This document shows positions 1-4,686 of a DNA stretch of 8,659 bases, piece by piece; positions within the stretch are counted from its first letter, which is position 1; every line of letters begins with the position of its first letter. The DNA comes from Bacillota bacterium (GTDB lineage Bacteria; Bacillota_H; UBA994; UBA5500), in the NCBI GenBank assembly GCA_012727835.1, contig JAAYGE010000103.1:1-8659 (forward strand), in the 5' to 3' direction. Both the position numbers and the translations under genes were made by a program. The notes beneath the pieces are model-generated. The model did no database searches. It had not been told where the DNA came from and worked only from the letters and a program-made list of their open reading frames with translations.

Positions 1-8
1 ACGCCGCC
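1..8 (-). tRNA. Possible 5' end of a tRNA gene (tRNA-Met?), cut by the window edge
   Basis: Read on the minus strand, the last eight bases before the window edge are GGCGGCGT. This would fit a seven-base acceptor strand followed by U8, as at the start of elongator tRNA-Met in B. subtilis (GGCGGTGT, from memory). A sigma-A-like promoter sits just upstream, with a predicted start about 14 nt before this point. In B. subtilis, yabR is followed by tRNA-Met, tRNA-Glu and spoIIE. Eight bases prove nothing, so this rests mainly on context. Confidence 0.3.
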
Positions 9-28
9 AACTCCAACGGACGAGTTAT

Positions 29-57
29 ATTGTACAGCATAAACCTAAAAAGATCAA
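29..57 (-). promoter_or_regulatory. Sigma-A-like promoter firing out of the left edge
   Basis: On the minus strand a -35 box TTGATC (52-57) is separated by exactly 17 bp from a -10 box TACAAT (29-34). These match the TTGACA/TATAAT consensus at 4/6 and 5/6 positions. It lies directly after the yabR stop codon, so it must drive whatever lies to the left of the window. Its -10 hexamer and spacer length are the same as in the yabR promoter. Confidence 0.6.
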
Positions 58-75
58 GTAATTATCACTAGAATA

Positions 76-465
76 TTATGGTCGATATTTACCGGAATGG
101 CGCATAGAGCGGGGCGAATAACCACCTCTGCCTCCCCGTTTAGCATCCCTGCTTTTGCGTAGACTAGAAAGCCGTTCCTCGCTATCTTTTAAGAAACGGG
201 CCAGCTGCTCCTCTAATGAGACGGTGGGGCGACGTTGGGCTTGGCGAATTGATAAACCTATTTTTCCCTGGCCATCGATATTGATCACCTTTACAGTTAC
301 ACGTTCGCCCATTTTCAAGTAATCATTGATGTCTTTAACGTAGGCATCAGCAACTTCTGATATATGCACCAAACCCGTTTGCCCAGTTTCCAATTCTACA
401 AAGGCTCCAAAGTTAGTAATCCCGGTTACCTGCCCACTAAGAATAGTGCCTACTTCCAATGCCAT
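76..465 (-). CDS. yabR: S1 domain RNA-binding protein YabR
   Basis: A 129-residue cytoplasmic protein of the YabR family, small proteins with one S1 (OB-fold) RNA-binding domain whose exact role is poorly defined. The S1 domain fills residues 1-74 and shows the expected GxVTGITNFGAFVE and GLVHISEVAD motifs (about 11-40) and KIGLSI (68-73). A charged helix (83-107) and a basic, Gly/Arg-rich tail (108-129) follow, and both suit RNA contact. The open frame extends seven codons upstream to a TTG, but that extension contains the GGAGGG ribosome binding site itself, and family members begin at the equivalent of MALEVG. I therefore start at the ATG at 463-465. The SD-to-ATG spacing, about 13 nt, is rather long. 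It is the last gene of the yab cluster, as in B. subtilis, and has its own promoter at 509-537. Confidence 0.93.
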   Translation of the reverse strand: MALEVGTILSGQVTGITNFGAFVELETGQTGLVHISEVADAYVKDINDYLKMGERVTVKVINIDGQGKIGLSIRQAQRRPTVSLEEQLARFLKDSEERLSSLRKSRDAKRGGRGGYSPRSMRHSGKYRP

Positions 466-470
466 TAGTG

Positions 471-486
471 TTGGATTTCCCTCCAA
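471..486 (-). promoter_or_regulatory. yabR ribosome binding site inside a small hairpin
   Basis: The minus strand reads TTGGA-GGGAAA-TCCAA, a 5-bp inverted repeat with a 6-nt loop. The Shine-Dalgarno GGAGGG (479-484) is half in the stem and half in the loop. It decides the yabR start in favour of the downstream ATG. The hairpin is short and may have no regulatory meaning. Confidence 0.45.
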
Positions 487-508
487 TTAAATTTTGACTA
501 ACGTTAAG

Positions 509-537
509 ATTGTAGCCCATACTAACAAAAGCGTCAA
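509..537 (-). promoter_or_regulatory. Sigma-A-like promoter of yabR
   Basis: On the minus strand -35 TTGACG (532-537) and -10 TACAAT (509-514) are separated by exactly 17 bp, each matching the consensus at 5 of 6 positions. Transcription would start near position 502, giving a leader of about 37 nt before the yabR ATG. This is the best vegetative promoter in the window. It makes yabR independent of the sporulation genes upstream. Confidence 0.8.
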
Positions 538-548
538 TAAAAGACTGT

Positions 549-572
549 CGCAAAACACGTGGGGTTTATGCG
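549..572 (-). terminator. Possible weak terminator after divIC
   Basis: An inverted repeat pairs CGCA-AAAC (549-556) with GTTT-TGCG (564-572, one bulged base at 568) around a 7-nt loop. On the minus strand it is followed, after about six bases, by CTTTTATT. It lies 45 nt after the divIC stop and just upstream of the yabR -35 box, which is where a transcript end is expected. The U-run is detached from the stem, so the call is weak. Confidence 0.3.
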
Positions 573-616
573 CTCTTGCAACATCCAAGGGTTTGCTGAC
601 AAGAGACTAGCCTCGG

Positions 617-988
617 TTACGGATGGGGGTCGCTAGACAAATAGATAGTGTCACCCGGCTTTACCATGCCCATCTCCCGGGCTAGGCGTTCCAGGTATGC
701 TGGATCTTCCAGTAAACGCTGAATCTGCCCCTGCAACCTTTCGTTATCGGCCTGCAGTTCCTGTTGTCGCCGCAGCAGCTCTTCGTAGCGTGTTGCTAGG
801 ATACGCATCCGCCTTTCCTGACGCACCCATTGGACCCCTGCGCATAAGAAATAGGCACTAAGAACCAAGCACAGTATAATCACCGGCCAGCGTAGCTTAG
901 TGGTAGTTTTCGCCTGTCGGCGAGTGCTAGGCGTACGCGCCCTAGGTGTATTCGGGAAGGGTATAATTTGCCGAGCTCTATTTGGCAT
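617..988 (-). CDS. divIC: Septum formation initiator, DivIC/FtsB family
   Basis: A 123-residue bitopic membrane protein of the division machinery. In the family it forms a complex with FtsL and DivIB/FtsQ at the septum. A basic cytoplasmic tail (1-33) comes first, then one transmembrane helix (about 35-53). A coiled coil (about 56-93) rich in Glu, Gln, Arg and Leu follows, then the characteristic tail DPAYLERLAREMGMVKPGD (95-113). Length and architecture are normal for the family. The ATG at 986-988 is preceded by AGGTGA at good distance. It follows yabQ after 89 nt, the same order as in B. subtilis. I see no convincing vegetative promoter directly upstream. Since DivIC is normally needed in growing cells, its promoter may lie inside or before yabQ. 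Confidence 0.93.
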   Translation of the reverse strand: MPNRARQIIPFPNTPRARTPSTRRQAKTTTKLRWPVIILCLVLSAYFLCAGVQWVRQERRMRILATRYEELLRRQQELQADNERLQGQIQRLLEDPAYLERLAREMGMVKPGDTIYLSSDPHP

Positions 989-1044
989 TACATCACCTAC
1001 TGTCCGCCAAATTTATCTACAGTTAACATTTATTTCTTCGCCAT

Positions 1045-1073
1045 GATTAACCAATTCTCCTGCTATGTTAATC
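1045..1073. repeat. Inverted repeat in the yabQ-divIC gap
   Basis: GATTAAC (1045-1051) and GTTAATC (1067-1073) form a perfect 7-bp inverted repeat separated by 15 bp. It has no adjacent T-run, so it is not a terminator. It could be an operator for a dimeric regulator or a chance AT-rich palindrome. It sits between yabQ and divIC, about 57 nt upstream of the divIC start. Confidence 0.3.
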
Positions 1074-1077
1074 CACA

Positions 1078-1623
1078 TTATTCACCTGCCCATAGTTTTG
1101 CAATCCGGAGAGCAATTTTTTGTACAAAGGCCCGCGGGGGAGCTAGCCAGCGGGTTAGGGTGGTCAGCAACCAGGAATTAAATAATGCTAGGGGTTGGAA
1201 TAACCAAAGCACCAGGTTAAAAATGGGCATCAACAGGTAGGTAAGCAGCACGCGGTAGGGCCAAAGCAATATTCGTAAAATCGCCTCTACCACCCGACTT
1301 AACCAAGCCAATACCCGGGCGCTAAAGCCGAACACCAATCCCCAGGCCTGTAGCAAAATGGGGCTGAGCCAGAAAAAATATATGACCGCCCCTAGGGCCA
1401 AACAGAGCAGCAAAAAAACTCGCACCTCGCCCATGTTGACCCGGAGTAACACTATATAGACCCACACCGTATAGGTAAACCAAAATAGCAAATCGGTGGC
1501 GGCCGTAAGTAGCTGCCCCGGGGCGCTGGTGCGGCACAATACCCGATATAAATCGAAAAAGAATCCGAAACAAAACCCTAGGAAGACAAAAATAAATGCG
1601 CCGAGGGGTTGGGCTACCGACAT
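1078..1623 (-). CDS. yabQ: Spore cortex biosynthesis protein YabQ
   Basis: A 181-residue integral membrane protein of the YabQ family, made in the mother cell and required for spore cortex formation in B. subtilis. Its molecular activity is unknown. The N-terminal part has three clear transmembrane helices (about 7-25, 43-61 and 68-87), with a FGFFFDLYRV stretch at the end of the first that is typical of the family. Two or three further amphipathic or membrane-associated segments (about 92-160) are rich in Leu, Trp and Arg. The ATG is preceded by a very strong GGGAGGTG. Its position between yabP and divIC supports the name. A strong terminator-like hairpin ends only 19 nt upstream, so expression probably depends on read-through from yabP. 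Confidence 0.9.
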   Translation of the reverse strand: MSVAQPLGAFIFVFLGFCFGFFFDLYRVLCRTSAPGQLLTAATDLLFWFTYTVWVYIVLLRVNMGEVRVFLLLCLALGAVIYFFWLSPILLQAWGLVFGFSARVLAWLSRVVEAILRILLWPYRVLLTYLLMPIFNLVLWLFQPLALFNSWLLTTLTRWLAPPRAFVQKIALRIAKLWAGE

Positions 1624-1642
1624 CGTGGCACCTCCCTGTTTG

Positions 1643-1674
1643 AAAAAAGGGACCTTAGCAATGCTAAGACCCCC
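1643..1674 (-). terminator. Intrinsic terminator or attenuator between yabP and yabQ
   Basis: In the minus-strand RNA, GGGGUCUUAGC (1663-1673) pairs with GCUAAGGUCCC (1649-1659) around the 3-nt loop AUU, giving an 11-bp stem. It is followed directly by six U (1643-1648). Two of the pairs (1653/1669 and 1652/1670) are G-U wobbles that exist only in the minus-strand transcript, since the plus strand would have C-A mismatches. The hairpin is therefore oriented to end transcripts coming from yabP. It lies 21 nt after the yabP stop and leaves only 19 nt, holding the ribosome binding site, before yabQ. Confidence 0.82.
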
Positions 1675-1694
1675 TGCTCAACCTTCTCTCCGGC

Positions 1695-1988
1695 TTAGCT
1701 AAAAAGCCGCTGGAAAAGCCCCTTGCTGCGCTTTTTCCCCGCCTGAACTATACCGCCGTCGAGATAGTCGACCGCCTTAACCATTCCCTCCACGCTCAGC
1801 TTGCCCTCATCTAGGCTCAGTTGCTTGATATGCAAATCTTCGCCTCTGATGGCCATCATCCCTAGCTCAGTTTCGAGGATGACCTCCTGGTCATCGAAAC
1901 TATCCACATGGATGACCCCTTCTAATGCTACTAACTCCCGATTGGTGATTACAATCCGATGCAGATACTGCTCTGGCAACTGATTCAC
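1695..1988 (-). CDS. yabP: Sporulation protein YabP
   Basis: A 97-residue soluble protein of the YabP/YqfC family, small sporulation proteins linked to cortex assembly in the mother cell and predicted to be all-beta. The family pattern is visible: HRIVITNRELVALEGV (10-25), then VDSFDDQEVILETELG (28-43), then the G-x-DL-x-I-x-L pattern near 49-57. The gene starts with GTG at 1986-1988, preceded by an AGGGGGG run at good distance. It lies 142 nt after the SpoIID-like gene and is followed by a strong terminator-like hairpin before yabQ. In B. subtilis yabP and yabQ are co-transcribed under sigma-E, but I could not find a convincing sigma-E promoter here. Confidence 0.9.
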   Translation of the reverse strand: MNQLPEQYLHRIVITNRELVALEGVIHVDSFDDQEVILETELGMMAIRGEDLHIKQLSLDEGKLSVEGMVKAVDYLDGGIVQAGKKRSKGLFQRLFS

Positions 1989-2130
1989 GCAAATCCCCCC
2001 CTGTATCCTATTACCTAGATCCAGCTGCCCACCGGCAGTCCGGCTGCTAGGCTGTCCTATTCTTTGCTAGACTATATGAACCAGAAGACGTAGCTAGAAC
2101 AGGTTGGACACAGGTCGGTAAGAATTAGGG

Positions 2131-3099
2131 CTAATCCCAGATTTTGAAGATACCAACCCCCTGGAAATAGGAGTGGATAATGTCTTCCGCGTTGGCTCCC
2201 TGCTCGGCCTTTCCCTTGGCACCCCATTGGGACATGCCAACTCCATGGCCATAGCCCCTACCGGTAAAGGTGATCTGATTACCACTGGTCTTTATCGATT
2301 CGATCATGGTGGACTTAAGTTTTGTAGAACCAACAGCTAAACGGAAGGCGGGAGCCGAAATGGTAGCGTTGCCGATACGCATGGTGAGGGCCCGTCCCGA
2401 ATCGCTTTTTTTCACGATCTGCACCGTATCAAAATTACCTGGATTTTGGCCGATCTTCTTTAGAGCTTGGGTAATTTCCTGTTTAGTAAAGGTGGCCTTC
2501 CAGGCACGAGCTTCCGCCGGTGCCGCCTCTAAGCTGATGGGGTCGTCCACCGAAATCACATAGGGCGTAGGCTCCTTATCGAAATCTAAACCCTCTTTAG
2601 CGGTGGCCGTCTTCCCTCCCGAATTGGCATGGAACCAGGCCCTTATATAGCGGCCATTGTAAGCCACCACCTTGCCCCGCGTCAGGCGTACCGCTTCCCG
2701 CACCCGATCAGTAATACGACTGGCGTCATAGGCCTGAAATTCCTCAATATCGGTGGACGCATGGGCATTGCGGTGGGGAACTCCTCCCTCACGGGCGATT
2801 TTTTCTAGGGTGAAGGTACGAGCCAGAATGGCTTGAGCCGCCAGAGCTTCCAGGGGCCATTTGGGGTCCATCTCCGCCGCTACCACACCGGCAATGTACT
2901 CCTCGAAGGGCATGGTCTCGATTTGCCCGGTTTCCTTAATGTAAACCTTTAATTCCGGCTCCTGCCGCGTCCCGCGGGCAATGGTCGAGGGTATTTCGGG
3001 GGCACCGCTTTCAGGGCGGCGCGCCGGTCTACAGGAAACAAGGGCCAGCAAAATCAGCAAGATCGCCACAGGGCTAAAAAAGCGACGACGTCTCTTCAT
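2131..3099 (-). CDS. SpoIID/LytB-family lipoprotein, probable peptidoglycan lytic transglycosylase
   Basis: A 322-residue SpoIID/LytB-domain protein. SpoIID cuts glycan strands during engulfment; LytB-type relatives modify or activate wall hydrolases. Here an N-terminal basic stretch and hydrophobic helix (7-22) end in a lipobox LVSC (20-23), so it is probably a lipid-anchored exported protein. The domain spans about 45-315. The presumed catalytic Glu is E76 in VVAAEM, followed by HANSGG (157-162) and GRGYGHGVGMSQWGA (280-294). In C. difficile SpoIID a zinc site uses a His and two Cys spaced like H109, S115 and F121 here, so the His is kept and both Cys are lost. The frame runs upstream to a GTG, but the ATG at 3097-3099 has GGGAGG seven bases away and begins the signal peptide. 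This is a paralogue rather than canonical SpoIID, sitting between rqcP and yabP. Confidence 0.9.
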   Translation of the reverse strand: MKRRRRFFSPVAILLILLALVSCRPARRPESGAPEIPSTIARGTRQEPELKVYIKETGQIETMPFEEYIAGVVAAEMDPKWPLEALAAQAILARTFTLEKIAREGGVPHRNAHASTDIEEFQAYDASRITDRVREAVRLTRGKVVAYNGRYIRAWFHANSGGKTATAKEGLDFDKEPTPYVISVDDPISLEAAPAEARAWKATFTKQEITQALKKIGQNPGNFDTVQIVKKSDSGRALTMRIGNATISAPAFRLAVGSTKLKSTMIESIKTSGNQITFTGRGYGHGVGMSQWGAKGKAEQGANAEDIIHSYFQGVGIFKIWD

Positions 3100-3151
3100 G
3101 TGTCTGCCTCCCATCACATTATGGTCAGCAGTATTATTCCCCCATGGCAGT

Positions 3152-3409
3152 TTAAAGTACACGCATATCGTCTAGTACCGTATAGAGTAACTGGGCCTCC
3201 TCTTTACGAACCGATTCTTGCAACCGCTCTACTCGCACCTTGAGTACCCTTTGACCAAAGTCTAGGGTGAGAATATCTCCCACCTCTAGTCCCGTTCCCG
3301 CCTTAGCAACGCGCCCATTGACCTGTACCCGACCTTGCTCGCAAACCTCCTTCGCCAATGTGCGGCGCTTAATCAGGCGAGAAACCTTAAGAAATTTATC
3401 TAAACGCAT
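3152..3409 (-). CDS. rqcP: S4-domain RNA-binding protein RqcP (YabO)
   Basis: An 85-residue protein very close to B. subtilis YabO, now called RqcP. With RqcH it adds C-terminal alanine tails to stalled nascent chains on obstructed 50S subunits, marking them for degradation. The S4 fold fills residues 1-60 and starts MRLDKFLKVSRLIKRRTLAK. The IKRR segment (13-16) carries the Arg used for ribosome contact. A G-RVQVNG motif and VGDILTLDFG (43-52) follow. A charged tail (60-85) ends the protein. The start is an ATG with GGGAGGG five bases upstream. It follows the HU gene, with a 13-bp hairpin whose base ends about 23 nt before this ATG. The SpoIID-like gene follows after 52 nt. Confidence 0.93.
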   Translation of the reverse strand: MRLDKFLKVSRLIKRRTLAKEVCEQGRVQVNGRVAKAGTGLEVGDILTLDFGQRVLKVRVERLQESVRKEEAQLLYTVLDDMRVL

Positions 3410-3431
3410 GCAATCCCTCCCTGGGTTAATG

Positions 3432-3463
3432 AAAATCAGGTTCGGGTTTCCGAACCTGATTTC
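3432..3463 (-). terminator. Perfect 13-bp hairpin after the HU gene, terminator-like
   Basis: AAATCAGGTTCGG (3433-3445) and CCGAACCTGATTT (3450-3462) are perfect reverse complements around a 4-nt loop. A further G-U pair forms on the minus strand (3463/3432). In the HU transcript the 3' arm runs into UUUUC, so most of the U-run belongs to the stem base. It lies about 35 nt after the HU stop. It could terminate transcription, reduce read-through into rqcP, or stabilise the 3' end of HU mRNA. Confidence 0.75.
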
Positions 3464-3497
3464 AGCAAGATCTCCTATGTAGGTTAAGGTTAATAGA

Positions 3498-3779
3498 TTA
3501 CTTAACCGCGTCCTTTAGTACTTTTCCGGCCTTGAAAGCGGGAACACGGCTGGCAGGAATGAAGATTTCTTCTCCGGTACCCGGGTTGCGTCCCTTGCGG
3601 GCGGCCCGCTCGCGGGTTTCAAAGATTCCAAAGCCAACCAACTGGCCCTTCTCACCGGCTTGTAAAGCTTCCTGCACCGACTGTACAAAAGCATCTAGGG
3701 CTGCTTCAGCCTGCTTCTTGTTGAGCCCCGACTTTTCAGCCATTCTGCTAACTAGATCAGCCTTCTTTACAGTTTCCAT
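3498..3779 (-). CDS. hup: DNA-binding protein HU
   Basis: A 93-residue histone-like HU protein that binds and bends DNA without sequence preference as a dimer and compacts the nucleoid. The helical dimerisation part (1-45) is followed by GFGIF (49-53) and the DNA-grasping beta arm around [13 protein letters not shown] (64-76), with the intercalating Pro at P66. The closing helix ends [12 protein letters not shown]. Length is normal for HU (about 90). The ATG at 3777-3779 has GGGAGG eight bases upstream. It stands 112 nt after mazG and is followed by a 13-bp hairpin, so it may be a separate transcription unit. I found no clear sigma-A promoter, only a weak AAGACA-18-TAAAAA pair (3864-3893). 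A perfect Spo0A-box match lies 47 bp upstream of the start. Confidence 0.96.
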   Translation of the reverse strand: METVKKADLVSRMAEKSGLNKKQAEAALDAFVQSVQEALQAGEKGQLVGFGIFETRERAARKGRNPGTGEEIFIPASRVPAFKAGKVLKDAVK

Positions 3780-3825
3780 AATTATAACCTCCCTTTAAAG
3801 GTGGTACTCCTAACAGCTCTTCTAC

Positions 3826-3834
3826 TTCGACAAA
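3826..3834 (-). promoter_or_regulatory. Candidate Spo0A box upstream of the HU gene
   Basis: The minus strand reads TTTGTCGAA, a perfect match to the extended 0A box with its TGTCGAA core, in the mazG-HU gap. By chance a given 9-mer is expected about 0.07 times over both strands of this window. It is the only TGTCGAA I found. No clear promoter is positioned around it, so function is unproven. Confidence 0.4.
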
Positions 3835-3891
3835 TAATTGCCAAGTCCTTTATTTTCCCGGTATTTTTAGCGAAAAATAGCTAAATCTGTC

Positions 3892-4686
3892 TTATTTTCG
3901 CTTAGCCTCTTCCCACCACTTGTCCAATTCCTGCAAACTATAGGTTTCTAACGCTTTGCCGGCCGCCTGAGCCTGCTCTTCTATATAGGCAAAGCGATGG
4001 CGAAACTTCATGACCGTGCTCAGCAGGGCAGTTTCCGGCTCCACCTCCAGGAAACGGGCCACATTAACAATGGCGAAGAGCAGGTCGCCCAGTTCCTCGC
4101 CGATCTGGGAGCGATCCCCACTGGCAATAGCCCTTTCCAGTTCCGCCTTCTCTTCCCTGACTTTGTCCCAGGCACCGCCGATATCATCCCAGTCAAAACC
4201 CACCCGAGCTGCCTTCTCCTGAATTTTATAGGCTTGCATCAGCGCCGGCATGTTCCGAGGAACCCTATCCAGCAGAGAGGCAGTCTCCTGCCCTCGCCGT
4301 TCCCGAGCCTTAATCTCTTCCCAGTTGAGCGCCACCTGCTGACTGGATTCAACCTGGACATCACCAAAGACATGGGGGTGTCGGCGCTTGAGCTTGGCCA
4401 CAATCTGTTGCAGCGGCTCGGTTAAATCAAATTCGCCCCGCTCTTTGGCAATTTGGGCATGGAAGACAATCTGTAATAATAAGTCTCCCAATTCCTCTGC
4501 CAGCTTATGCATGTCGCCCAGCTCAATAGCCTCCAGCACCTCGTAGGCTTCCTCTACTAAGTAGGGCTTAAGGGAAATGTGATCCTGCTCCCGATCCCAG
4601 GGGCAACCTTCGGGTCCCCTAAGCTTGTCCATCACCTGGGCCAGCTCAACTAATAGCTGGCCCGCCTGCTTCTGCTCTGCCATCAT
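3892..4686 (-). CDS. mazG: Nucleoside triphosphate pyrophosphohydrolase MazG
   Basis: A 264-residue MazG. It hydrolyses (d)NTPs to the monophosphate and pyrophosphate, cleaning the nucleotide pool and affecting stress responses. Two MazG repeats are visible. The first has CPWD (28-31), EEAYE (45-49) and EELGDLL (64-70), ending in RRHPHVFGD (101-109). The second has EEKAELE (178-184) and EELGDLL (197-203). Both metal-binding EExxE/ExxD sets are complete. The length equals E. coli MazG. B. subtilis YabN at this locus is about 490 residues, with an N-terminal tetrapyrrole-methylase domain that is absent here. The start overlaps the flippase stop as TAATG. A second ATG (4681-4683) follows at once and sits at the better distance from GGGAGGG, so the true start may be one codon later. 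Confidence 0.95.
   Translation of the reverse strand: MMAEQKQAGQLLVELAQVMDKLRGPEGCPWDREQDHISLKPYLVEEAYEVLEAIELGDMHKLAEELGDLLLQIVFHAQIAKERGEFDLTEPLQQIVAKLKRRHPHVFGDVQVESSQQVALNWEEIKARERRGQETASLLDRVPRNMPALMQAYKIQEKAARVGFDWDDIGGAWDKVREEKAELERAIASGDRSQIGEELGDLLFAIVNVARFLEVEPETALLSTVMKFRHRFAYIEEQAQAAGKALETYSLQELDKWWEEAKRK

Noticed and set aside
2025..2038. A small hairpin CTGCC/GGCAG in the gap before yabP.
   Set aside because: Five base pairs with no U-run; not a terminator and not at a position that hides the SD.
2000..2095. A sigma-E promoter for yabP: TCATATA on the minus strand near 2075 looks like a -35.
   Set aside because: No CATACA-like -10 occurs at 13-15 bp; the nearest ATA-containing octamer is at about 11 bp with poor match.
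3100..3162. An upstream GTG that would extend the SpoIID-like protein by 21 residues.
   Set aside because: The extension contains the strong SD of the downstream ATG and would bury the lipoprotein signal peptide.
3436..3468. A 10-codon TTG-start ORF running through the HU-rqcP hairpin, with an AGGAG just before it, resembling a leader peptide that could melt the stem.
   Set aside because: The SD-to-start spacing is only 3 nt, the start is TTG, and so short an ORF is expected by chance.
3482..3493. Tandem GGTTAAGGTTAA after the HU gene.
   Set aside because: Only two copies of a 6-mer; no sign of a longer repeat array or binding-site layout.
3862..3885. Two mutually exclusive AT-rich hairpins after mazG (TATTTTT/AAAAATA and TTTAGC/GCTAAA).
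   Set aside because: They are weak and have no U-run on the minus strand, so they do not form a terminator; such pairs are common in AT-rich gaps.
3997..4425. A 142-codon plus-strand open frame opposite mazG.
   Set aside because: Antisense shadow of the conserved MazG repeats, without SD or family resemblance.
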